A DNA stretch of 64,000 nt from the NCBI GenBank assembly GCA_026413225.1, contig CM048552.1:215350553-215414552 (forward strand), written 5' to 3'. This document shows, in pieces, positions 25,375 to 64,000 of the stretch. Under the pieces are notes generated by a model. The model worked only from the letters and a program-made list of their open reading frames with translations. It did not search any database and was not told where the DNA came from. The translations under genes and the position numbers were made by a program. Source of the DNA: Otis tarda. Taxonomy: Eukaryota > Chordata > Aves > Otidiformes > Otididae. Positions within the stretch are counted from its first letter, which is position 1. Every line of letters starts with the position of its first letter.

Positions 25375-25570
25375 CTTGACCCTGGTGGGACCAACCCTGG
25401 TGGGACAGACCCCGCTGGGACCGACCCTGGTGGGACCGACCCTGGTGGGACAGACCCCGCTGGGACCGACCCTGGTGGGACCGACCCTGGTGGGACCGAC
25501 CCCACTGGGACCGACCCCGGTGGGACAGACCCCACTGGGACCGACCCTGGTGGGACAGACCCCGGCAGCG
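25375..25570. repeat. 15-bp tandem CCCTGGTGGGACCGA
   Basis: About 13 copies of a 15-bp unit alternating CTGGTGGGACCGACC and CGCTGGGACCGACC or CTGGTGGGACAGACC. Confidence 0.92.
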
Positions 25571-25864
25571 CTAGGATTTCACCGTGCCGCTCCCGTCGCC
25601 TTCCGCTGCCGTGATGGTGACCCCAGCAGCTCCCACGAGTCGGGTGATGAAGCCACGGGGGCTCAGCACCCACCCTCATCCCTGACCCCTCCTTCGGCTC
25701 AACCCCGGCAAGAGCAGCTGCTCGCCGGGGGGCTCACCCTGCCCTGGTCCCCCTGCTCGTGGGTGTTTCGGGTGGCTTTGGTTGGGGTGACACAGACCTG
25801 GGTCACGCACAGCTGGAGGGACCCAGCGGGGCCAGTTGAGCAGAGCCCCAAGGTTGAGGGAGTC

Positions 25865-27180
25865 CATGCATGTTGGGTTGAGGGACCAGAGGGACCACAG
25901 GAGGATGGCAGGGCCCATGCATGGTGCTTGGCAGGACAGGAGGGACCACAGGAGGCCATCACCATCCATGCATGGTGGTCTGTAGGACCAGAGAGACCGC
26001 AGAAGGCCATCACCATCCATGCATGGTGGTTGGTAGGACCAGAGAGACCACAGGCAGCCATCACCATCCATGCATGGTGGTTGGTAGGACCAGAGGGACT
26101 GCAGAAGGCCATCACCATCCATGCATGGTGCTTGGTAGGACCAGAGAGACCACAGGCAGCCATCACCATCCATGCATGGTGGTTGGTAGGACCAGAGGGA
26201 CTGCAGAAGGCCATCACCATCCATGCACGGTGCTTGGTAGGACCAGAGAGACGGCAGAAGGCCATCACCATCCATGCATGGTAGTCAGTAGGACAGTAGC
26301 CATCACGGTCCATGCATGGTGGTCAGTAGGACCAGAGGGACCACAGGAGGATGGCAAGGCCCATGCATGGTGGTTGGTAGGACGAGAGGGACCACAGGAG
26401 GCCATCATCATCCATGCATGGTGGTTGGTAGGACCAGAGGGACCATGGGAGTATGGTAGGGTCCATGCACAGCAGTCAACAAGACAGGCGGGCTGGTAGG
26501 AGAGCAGCAGGGTCTGCGTACGGCCAGAGGGACCGCAAGGAGGCCAGCAGAATCCCTGCATGGTGCTAAGTAGGACCAGAGGGACCACAGGAGGCCATCA
26601 CCGTCCATGCATGGCGGTCTGTAGGGTCAGATGGACCACAGGAGGATGGCGAGGTCCATCCATGGCAGTCAGTGGGACCAGAGGGACCACAGGAGGATGG
26701 CAGTAGGATCCATGCATGGCAGTTGATGGCATCAGAAAGACCGCAGGAGACCATCAGGGTCCATGCACGGTGGTCTGCAGGACCAGATGGACCACGCCAT
26801 CAGTGTCCATGCATGGTGGTCTGCAGGGTCAGAAGGACGATGGGAGGGTGGCAGGGTCCATGCATGGCAGTCAATAGCGCTGGAGGGACCATGAGAGACC
26901 ATCAGGGTCCATGCATGGTGGTCTGCAGGACCAGAGGGACCATGGGGTGCCAGCGAGGTCCATGCATGGTGGTCTGCAGGACCAGAGGGACCGCAGGACA
27001 CCATCAGGGTCCATGCATGGTGGTGTGCAGGACCAGAGGGACCATGGGGTGCCAGTGAGGTCCATGCATGGTGGTCTGCAGGCCCAGAGGGACCGCAGGA
27101 GACCATCAGGGTCCATGCATGGTGGTCTGCAGGCCCAGAGGGACTGCAGGAGACCATCAGGGTCCATGCATGGTGGTGTG
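25865..27180. repeat. 51-bp minisatellite with CCATGCATGG core
   Basis: About 25 copies with a basic period of 51 bp, clearest at 25986-26290 (starts near 25986, 26037, 26088). Each copy carries the palindrome CCATGCATGG followed by TGGTNNGTAGGACCAGAG. It lies 600 bp downstream of the PDE2A stop codon and would sit in the 3' UTR if the signal at 23834 is used. Confidence 0.93.
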
Positions 27181-27777
27181 CAGGAGTTGTGAAGCCACTG
27201 CGCGCTGGGGATGCTCATGGACACGTCGGTCACCGGAGCAGCCGGTTCCAGAGAAGAGCCCCCCGGGCGGGCACCGCGGCGCGGAACCGGAGAAACACCC
27301 ACGCGCCGGGGACACGGCGGGGCCGGGACCCTCCGCCACGGGCGCGCAGCCCCCGCCCCGCTGTGCGTGCAGACCCCACCCGGCCCTGGCACGCGTGTAG
27401 CCCTTGCAGGGGACGGGGCTGGGCGAGGGACAGGGGTCCCAGCTGCGGGGTGAGTGGGTCGGGGGGGTCGGGGGGCGCCCCCATCGTCCCCCCGGGGGGC
27501 CAGGACCCGCAGCCTTAAGGCAATTTGAGGGACACCCATCCCCCAGCCCCACCGTGTCCCCCCCTCACCCAGCAAAGCGGGGTCCGGGGACCCCCGGGGT
27601 GGAGGGGACACCTGGAGGGAGGGGACAGTCACGCGGCTGGGGGGGAGGACCTCACCGTGGTGGTCCGGAGCCACCGACGTCCCCCCAGACCTCCTCCCGA
27701 TGGGCCGAGGTGGGGGGGGACACACGAGGCTTGAGGATGCTCCTGGCCCCCAGCTCCCCACCTCGCCGTCATCCCCC

Positions 27778-57016
<29,239 letters not shown>

Positions 57017-57180
57017 CCCGGCTCCCGGCTCCCCGCCCCCGGGCAGGGGCTCCCGGCCGCCGGCTGCCGGCCCCGCCGCTCCCCGCCCCGCCCCGCGCCC
57101 CGCACCTGCTGCGGGGGGAGGGGGCGGGGGGGGGTCGGAGGGGGTGGGGTTAGGGGTGGGGGCGGGGGGTATCGCTCCGT
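57017..57180 (-). promoter_or_regulatory. PDE2A: PDE2A proximal promoter and 5' UTR, GC-rich
   Basis: CpG-rich sequence directly upstream of the PDE2A ATG, with several GC-box-like motifs on the minus strand (GGGGCGGGG near 57080-57100) and no evident TATA box. It gives way at about 57120 to a G-rich tandem array. The transcription start is not determinable. Confidence 0.5.
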
Positions 57181-57935
57181 GGGGTGGGGCAGGGGGCGCC
57201 GATGTGGAGAGGGGGTCAGGGTGGGAGTCTTGGGGTGGGGGGGTCCCGGGGTGAGGAGGGGGTCGGGCGGGGTTGGGGTCGGGGTATCGCTCCGTGGTGT
57301 GGGGCGGGGGACCGGGGATGAGGGGTTTTCGGGGGGCTGGGAGCAAGCTGGGAGGGGGGGGCGGGCTGGGGCAGGGATCAGGGCGGGGTGAGGGTCGGGG
57401 CGGGGGTCCCAGGGTGAGAAGGGGGTCGGGGTGAGGGTCCTCGGTGTAGGGAGGGGGTCGGGGTATCGCTCCGTGGTGTGGAGCGGGGATAGGGACAAGG
57501 GGCTCCAGCGTGGGGCAGGGGTCGGGGTGGGGGTCCGGGTCCTCGGTGTGGGGAGGTGGTCGTGGTGGGGGTGCTGGGGCAAGGGGGTCCCGAGTGTGGG
57601 GGGATTCGGCAGGGGGGCTCCAGTATGGGGTAGGGGTCGAAGTATCGCTCCCTGGTGTTGGGCTGGGGGCTCCGGTGTGGGGTAGGGGTCAGGGTGAGGG
57701 TCCTTGGTGTGGGGAGAGGGTCGGGGTGGGGGTCCTGGCGTGGGGAGGGGGTCGGAGTGAGGGTCTTGGGGTCTCGGAGTCCGGGGGGCGGGAGCAGGCG
57801 AGGATCCCGGGGTGGGGCAGGGGTCGGTGTGGGGAGGGCGTCGGGGTGGGGGGGTCGAGCCGGGGGTCCTGGGGTGGGGGAGTCCGAGGGTTGGGGGTCC
57901 TCGGTGTGGGGAGGGGTCCCCGGCATGGGGTGGGA
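57120..57935. repeat. GGGGTCGGGGTGAGGGTCC array upstream of PDE2A
   Basis: About 800 bp of G-rich units, GGTGTGGGGAGGGGGTCGG and GGTATCGCTCCGTGGTGTGG, beginning right behind the PDE2A proximal promoter. Confidence 0.92.
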
Positions 57936-57939
57936 GCGC

Positions 57940-58435
57940 TCCCGCTATGGGGCAGGGGGCTGGCAGTGCTCCCCTATGGGGCAGGTACCGGCTCTGCCCC
58001 CCACGGGTCTGGGGGACCTCTCCCCACTAACGCCCCCCTTCCCCTTCTTGGGAGGGGGTCTCCCCCCAATCCGCCCTCCCCCCATTCTCCCACCCATTCC
58101 CAGGGCCAAGCGCTGGGATTTTGGAGGGGGGGTCTCACTCCCGTCCGCCCAGCCTGACCCGTAAAGGGATCCTCCCCCCCCGACCCCGGGGGCGACGGCT
58201 CGGTTCGGGGACCCCACCCCAAAGAGATCGGGGGTGGGGGGGCTTCGGCGGTGTCCAGTGCGAGAGTTTGGGGAGGGGGACGCGTGTGACGCGGCCGCCG
58301 TGGGGGGGGGCGGCGGGGGGAGAGTGAGGAGCCATCGAGGAAAATGGGAGATCAAAAATGGCAGAACGGGAGTGACTGGCCCAGCTGGCCCCCTCGGGAC
58401 GGGGAGGAGGAGGAGGCAGGCGGGGGGAGGAAGGC
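57940..58435. other. Unique segment upstream of PDE2A
   Basis: Non-repetitive sequence between two arrays, with a GGAGGAGGAGGAGG run near 58405. No coding exon was recognised. Confidence 0.4.
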
Positions 58436-58439
58436 CTTC

Positions 58440-58965
58440 CGTGCAAACGGCTCCGTGCGAACGGCTTGCACCGCCTGTGCCAGCTTCCCCGTGCAAATGG
58501 TCTGCGCGAGTGCCCCGTGCGAACGCCCTGTGCAAACTGCCCGTGCGAACAGCCCGTGCGAACAGCCTGTGCAAATCCTCCACGCAAACCTGCCTGATCG
58601 CAAGCGGCCCGTGCAAACGGCCCCGTGCAAATGCCCCGTGCAAACGGCCCCGTGCAAATGGTTTGCACTACCTGTGCAAATGGCCTCGTGCAAATGCCCC
58701 TCTGCAAATTCCCCCATGAGGACCACCCTGTGCAAACGGCCCTGTGCAAACCACCCCGTGCAAACGGCCGGTGCAAACAACTGCCTCGTGCAAACGGCCC
58801 TGTGCAAATGCCCCGTGCAAATGGTTTGCGCTACCCGTGCGAATGGCCCCGTGCAAATGGCCTCGTGCAAATGCCCCTCTGCAAATTCCCTGTGAGGACC
58901 ACCCCGTGCAAACGGCCCCGTGCAAACCGCTCGAGCACAGCGGCCCCGTGCAAACGGCCCAGGGA
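58440..58965. repeat. CCCCGTGCAAACGGC array upstream of PDE2A
   Basis: About 520 bp of CCGTGCAAACGGCC, CCGTGCAAATGGCC and TCTGCAAATTCCC units. It is related to the arrays at 9905-10735 and 50590-51445. Confidence 0.94.
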
Positions 58966-59044
58966 GGAAGGCCTCCTCCTCTGCCTCCGAACCCCCCCCA
59001 GCCCATCTCCTCGTCAGTCGGAGGGGCTGTGGGACCACCCAGGC

Positions 59045-59270
59045 CCCCGCGCCTCACCCCCTGCGCCCCACGCGCTGCACCTTGCGCGCTGCACCCGCAC
59101 CCTGCGCGCTGCGCCCTCCAACCTGCGCCCCACACCCGGCCTCCCCCACCCCACACCCTGCACCCCGCTCCCCACTCTCTTGCACCCCACTCCCCGCACC
59201 CCACACCCTGCACCCCACACTCCGCATCCCACATCACGCACCCCACATCCCGCACCCCGCTCCCCGCAGC
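59045..59270. repeat. CCGCACCCCACACCCTGCAC array
   Basis: Short C-rich units (CACCCTGCGCGCTGC, CCGCACCCCACACCC) over about 220 bp. Confidence 0.85.
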
Positions 59271-59504
59271 CCCGGGCGGTGCCCGCGGCCCGTGGGAGGG
59301 GTCAGCGTGGCCAGCGGACCCGCAGGGCCATCTAGTGGCCATGGCCACCGTGACCACCCCGCGGGGCCCAGCCCGGGACACCCACGCGGGAGCGGCCGCC
59401 GCGGGCAGGGGGGGGGGTCGTGTCCCGGGTGGGCACAGCGGCCCCCGCCTCGCCCCGTGGGTCCCCGGGATCTGCGGGTTGGGGGGACACGGGGCACCTC
59501 GACG

Positions 59505-60335
59505 CGGGTGGTGGCAGAGGGTGACGGGACCTTGTCCTGGGGGGGGGCACAGGGTGACGGGACCTTGTCCTGGGGGGGGGCACAGGGTGACAGGGAGCTC
59601 GTCTTGGGTGGTGGCACATAGAATGGTGACGGGCACCTCACCTTGGGCAACAGCACAGGGTGATGGGCATCTCGCCCCGGGTGGTGGCACAGGGTCCTGG
59701 ACACCTTGCCCTAGGTGGTGGCACAGGGTGACAGGCTCCTCGCCCTGGGCGATGGCACAGAGCGATAGGCACCTCATCCCGGGTGGTGGCACAGGGTGAC
59801 GGGCACCTCGCCCCAGGTGATGGCACAGGGTGATGGGCACCTGTGGCACAGGGTGATTGGCATCTCACCCTGGGTGATGGCACAGGGTGATGGGCACCTT
59901 GTCTTGGGTGGTGGCACAGGGTGATGGGCACCTCGCCCTGGGCGATGGCATGTGGCGATGGGCATCTCACACTCGGTGGTGGCAGAGGGGCAATGGGCAC
60001 CTTGCCCCAGGTGGTGGCACAGGGTGATGGGCACCTCATCTTGGGTCATGGCACAGGGTGATTGGCATCTCGCCCCGGGTGGTGGCACAGGGTGACGGGC
60101 ACCTCGCCCCAGGTGATGGCACAGGGTGATGGGCACCTTGTCTTGGGTGGTGGCACAGGGTGACGGGCACCTCGCCTTAGGAGATGGCATGTGGCGATGG
60201 GCATCTCACACTCGGTGGTGGCACAGCGGCAATGGGCACCTCGCCCCAGGTGGTGGCACAGGGTGACAGGGACCTTGTCTTGGGTGGTGGCACATGGCAA
60301 TGGGCACCTCACTCCGGGTGGTGGCACCCCTGGGG
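59505..60335. repeat. GGTGGTGGCACAGGGTGAT array, period about 33 bp
   Basis: About 25 copies of a unit around 33 bp: GGTGGTGGCACAGGGTGATG followed by GGCACCTCGCCCC. A larger block (about 59850-60010 and 60050-60260) is itself duplicated. Confidence 0.94.
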
Positions 60336-60339
60336 GTCG

Positions 60340-60975
60340 GGGTGGGTGAAGGGCAGGGATGGGGCCCCGGCGGGTGGCATCACCCCATCTGAGCATCCCC
60401 TGGTCCTCGCGGTACCCAGGACCCCGATCCGGCCCTGCCGACCCCGACATTTTGGGCCCGGTGCCCCCCTGCTCCGGTCCCCGGGCAGCTGAGATGCCAC
60501 CACGCACGTTTTGGGTTGGAAAACAGCCGTTGCCGGCGTGGGGAGCCGCTCCGGGTGGGGGAAAACCCCCAAAAACCCCGACAGCAGAGGCGGGCTCAGC
60601 GCCCCCACCGCCCCGAGCGGGCCGCCAAAACCAAACCCCCCCAAATCAAAGCCCGGGGCCCCCAACTTCGGCAAAGGGGCGCGATTCCCGGCGCGATCCC
60701 CCCACTTTCCCATCCCGCTGGGTTTTTTTCCCCCCCACCCCTCCCAGTTTCCGACTGGGAAGGGAGCAAAGTTCACGCGGGCTGGTAAATATTAACCCTT
60801 CTCTCACGAAAAAGGGGGGGGACACGTGCCTTGGGGCTGCGCGGGGACGCGAGGCGCGGGGCGGCACGAGGACGCGCGGGTGCAGGCGGGCGACGGGCAC
60901 GTGCACGGAGCCAACGGCTCCTTCGGCTCCCTTGGCGCGCACGGGGACGCGCGTGGTCCCCGTGCGCAGGCGTGC
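60340..60975. other. Unique GC-rich segment upstream of PDE2A
   Basis: Non-repetitive DNA with a short AT-richer patch at about 60785-60815 (GGTAAATATTAACCC). No gene was recognised. Confidence 0.4.
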
Positions 60976-60979
60976 ACGG

Positions 60980-62110
60980 CGGTGCGCAGGGGTGGAGGGC
61001 GGGTGTGCGTGCACGATGTGCCGGTGTGTGAGCGCGCACGTGGGGGTGCAAGGATGGGCGCGCATGCAACGGGGGTTTGTGCACGCGGAGACGCACGCTG
61101 GTTGCGCTTGTGCATGTGCACATGCGTGTGCAAGGATGGGAGTGCGTGCATGAGAGGGCTTGTGCACACGGGCATGCACGCAGGACGTGCTTGCCTGTGA
61201 GCGTGCGCACAGGTGTGCAAGGATGGGAGCGCGTGCATGGGCGGTTTTGTGCACACGGGGATGCACAAATGGTGTGCTTGTGCACGTGTGCGTGTGCGCA
61301 CGGGTGTGCGAGGATGGGGGTGCATGCATGGGGGATGCATGGTAGCGTGCTCGTGCACATGTGCATGGGTGTGCAAGGACGGGGGTGCATGCACACAGGG
61401 ATTTGTGCACACAGGGATGCACGCAGGGTGTGCTTGTGCGTGTGCACGTGGGTGTGCAAGGATGGGGTGCATGCACAGAGGGTTTGCGCACACAAAGACG
61501 CACACATGGTGTGCTTGTGCGTGCTTGCATGGGTGTGCAAGGTTGAGGGTGCGTGCACGGGGTTTTGGACACACAGGGATGCACGGGAGTGTGCTGGGTG
61601 TGCACATGGGTGTGCAAGGATGGGGTGCACACACGAGGGGGTTTGTGCACATGGGTGTGCACGCAGGGTGTGCTTGTGCGTGTGCACGTGGGTGTGCAAG
61701 GATGGGGGCGCACGCACAGGGGGTTTGTGCACACGCAGGGTGTGCTTGTGCACGTGCACGTGGGTGTGCAAGGATGGGGGTGCATGCATGGGGGATGCAT
61801 GGTAGCGTGCTCGTGCATGTGTGCATGGGGGTGCACGCACAAGGGGGCTTGTGCACACGGGAAGCATGCAGGATGTGCATGTGCACGTGGGTGTGCAAGG
61901 ATGGGGGCGCACGCACAGGGGGTTTGTGCACACGCGGGGTGTGCTTGTGCATGTGCACGTGGGTGTGCAAGGATGGGGCGCACGCGCGAGGGGGTTTGTG
62001 CACACGCGGGGTGTGCTTGTGCATGTGCACGTGGGTGTGCAAGGATGGGGCGCACGCACAGGGGGTTTGTGCACACGCGGGGTGTGCTTGTGCGAGGGCA
62101 CAGGGGGGCG
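60980..62110. repeat. GTGTGCAAGGATGGGG array
   Basis: About 1.1 kb of roughly 65-100 bp units containing GTGCACGTGGGTGTGCAAGG, ATGGGG, and GGGGTTTGTGCACACGCGGG. The last units (about 61875-62085) are the most alike. Confidence 0.94.
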
Positions 62111-62114
62111 CAGG

Positions 62115-62990
62115 GACGGGGGTGCCTGCAGGTGGTGCAGGCACAGACACACGCGTGGGTGGCCGTGTTTGCGCGGGCGTGGGGCGCGCGGGCGCACGGG
62201 GGTGGTGACGCGCAGCCTCCCCGCCGCCCCGCTCACGCGCCCCCGCTCTCCGCAGCACACGCGGCGCCGTGTTCGCACCCACCCCCACGGCCGCCCCCAC
62301 CCCCCCCGCTGCCCAGCAGCGCCCGGCGAAGGCACGCGCCGGCGGGGAAACCGAGGCACGGCGCGAAGCGGGGACGCCGGCGGGGAAACCGAGGCACGGC
62401 GCGAAGCCGGGAGCCCCCGGCACCCCGAGCCCCAAACGCGCCGGGACCCCGCAGAGCGCCGCTTTGGGCCCGATCCCGCCCCCAGCCCCCGCGTGCCTCA
62501 GTTTCCCCCGGAGCAAACGGCTCGTGGGTTTCGCCGTGGTTTGTTTTTTTTGTTTTTAATTCCCTTTGATCGCCCTAAAATTTCACTTCTGGCGCATTCC
62601 AGGCGAAAAATAAACAAGCCGGCCGGGCGGCACGCTCGCCTCTGCCGCTCGTTAGCGCGGCACCGATCCCGCCGGATCCAGGTGGCCCGGGAGCAATAAG
62701 GAAGCCCCCGAGCGACCCAAGCATACGGAGGACGGGAATTTATTGCCGGAGCCGATAAAAGCGTCACGGGCGGCGGCGTTCCGCGCTGGCCCGGCTCCAG
62801 GCGCGCGATGCGGGGCCGTCGGACGCATCCCGGCTGGGGACGGGGATGTCGGAGCGCTGGCCATCGGCTCCGGAGGCTCCAGGGACGTCTGGCGGGATGG
62901 TGAGGGGTCACTGGCCCCGCATCCGCATCCGCATCCCATGGGATTCGCAAAAGGAGAGCGGAGTGGTGCCAGCGCTTCCGTCAGGGATGA
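62115..62990. other. Unique segment with two GGGGAAACCGAGGCACGG copies
   Basis: CpG-rich unique DNA. It holds a tandem pair of GGGGAAACCGAGGCACGG (62344-62402) and an inverted single copy (about 62490-62506), followed by AT-richer DNA at 62530-62620. No exon of a known gene was found. Confidence 0.45.
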
Positions 62991-62994
62991 TCTG

Positions 62995-63465
62995 AGCCTG
63001 GCCTAGGGATGGTCTGAGCCTGATCCCGGGATTCTCTGAGCCCTGATCCCAGGGATTCTCTGAGCCCCGATCCCAGGAATTCTCTGAGCCCCGATCCCAG
63101 GATTCTCTGAGCCCCAATCCCAGGGATCCTCTGAGCCCTGATCCCAGGATTCTCTGAGCCCCAATCCCAGGGATCCTCTGAGCCCCGATCCAGGATTCTC
63201 TGAGCCCCAATCCCAGGGATCCTCTGAGCCCTGATCCCAGGAATTCTCTGAGCCCCGATCCAGGATTCTCTGAGCCCCAATCCCAGGGATCCTCTGAGCC
63301 CTGATCCCAGGATTCTCTGAGCCCCAATCCCAGGGATGCTCTGAGCCCTGATCCTGGGATGCTCTGAGCCCTGATCCCAGGAATTCTCTGAGCCCCGATC
63401 CCAGGATTCTCTAAGCCCTGATCCCAGGATTCCCTGAGCCCTGATCCCGGGATTCTCTGAGCTCA
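62995..63465. repeat. 24-bp array GATTCTCTGAGCCCCAATCC
   Basis: About 20 copies of a unit near 24 bp, GATTCTCTGAGCCCCAATCC plus CAGG, with insertions producing GATCCTCTGAGCC variants. Confidence 0.94.
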
Positions 63466-63469
63466 GATC

Positions 63470-63885
63470 CCCAGCCCACCCCCAGCACCCCAGGATGGGG
63501 CTCCATCACCCCCCCGCTCCCTCGGGAACGGCTCACGGGATAGGATCCGTAGGGAACGGGACGCGGCACCTCGGGGTGAGGGTGACCCAGCCCGGGCGGG
63601 GGCCAGGGTTGCCGCGGGCGCAGCACGGGGCGTTCGCGCTAAAAATACGCGGCGCCTGTTGTGGAGCTGCGCTAATGACTCATGCTCGCTCGGTAATTGA
63701 GCGCTCGTTACATAACCGCGTTCGGTTGCGGCTCCAGAAAAACGGCATTTTTCTCTTTTTTCCCCTTTTTTTCTGGTTTTTTTTTTCCCTAATGCCAAGG
63801 CCATTCCGCAAGCGCACCGGCATCGGCCATTTTCCCATTTTCCCCACTCCCACGCCAGCCAGCACGGCTCCGAGGGCCAGGCCTG
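63470..63885. other. Unique AT-richer segment with an AP-1 motif
   Basis: The least repetitive and least GC-extreme part of the PDE2A upstream DNA. It contains the palindrome ATGACTCAT (63675-63683), a TAATTGAGCGCTCGTTA segment and a T-rich run at about 63755-63790. It is a possible distal regulatory element. Confidence 0.4.
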
Positions 63886-63889
63886 GCAC

Positions 63890-64000
63890 CTGCTGCATCC
63901 CAGTAAGCCCAGTGCCGCATCCCAGTAAGTCCAGTATGGTGCCCCAGGAAACCCAGTGCTGTGTCCCAGAAATCCCAGTACAGAGCCCCAGCAAGCCCAG
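63890..64000. repeat. CCCAGTAAGCCCAGTGC tandem at window end
   Basis: Five to six copies of a roughly 20-bp unit, CATCCCAGTAAGCCCAGTGC, running off the window edge. Confidence 0.8.

Noticed and set aside
58194..58222. A possible upstream PDE2A first exon starting MGWGPRTEP
   Set aside because: The Gly-2 start and the codon phase were tempting, but the donor would be the weak GTCGCC and the residues do not match the PDE2A3 N-terminus.

Overview
The window is vertebrate nuclear DNA, most likely from a bird. The evidence is two vertebrate genes split into many small exons with GT-AG introns, very high GC content with CpG-rich promoters, and two short CR1 LINE 3' ends, one finishing in the tandem ATTCTATG octamer typical of avian CR1. 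There is no prokaryotic gene organisation. Only these two genes could be supported, and both are read from the minus strand.

Layout in window coordinates, which run against transcription. (1) 1-16332: ARRB1 (beta-arrestin 1). Its 3' UTR lies at about 520-1980, coding exons 16 to 2 at 1981-9777, a 6.5-kb first intron at 9778-16312, and the ATG at 16332 inside a CpG-rich promoter. (2) About 16.9-23.8 kb: intergenic DNA made almost wholly of consecutive, unrelated tandem arrays, interrupted at 20.60-20.76 kb by a promoter-like CCAAT/GC-box block. (3) 27778-57016: PDE2A (cGMP-stimulated 3',5'-cyclic nucleotide phosphodiesterase), 30 coding exons. Exons 30-2 lie at 27778-43285, and a 13.6-kb first intron full of minisatellites separates them from exon 1 at 56906-57016. 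A possible long 3' UTR reaches 23.83 kb. (4) 57017-64000: PDE2A upstream region, again dominated by tandem arrays.

I traced every splice junction by hand. ARRB1 joins into an uninterrupted 418-codon frame, the length of the human long isoform, with the known 8-residue cassette exon (residues 334-341) intact. PDE2A joins into a 940-residue frame with GAF-A, GAF-B and a catalytic domain carrying all expected metal ligands. Its first exon is of the hydrophobic, mitochondrial PDE2A2 type.

The two genes are not an operon. Functionally they meet in cyclic-nucleotide signalling: beta-arrestin 1 desensitises G-protein-coupled receptors and scaffolds signalling, and PDE2A hydrolyses cAMP and cGMP. 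Their proximity here is a genomic observation only.

The most unusual property of the window is its load of tandem repeats: more than 35 arrays of different unit, covering roughly half the sequence, against only two recognised transposon fragments. Nearly all long open reading frames here are artefacts of these arrays. I found no credible undescribed protein system. The best leads are an intronic duplication of a PDE2A exon end, an orphan promoter-like block, a possible alternative PDE2A first exon, and repeat families that recur across the window.
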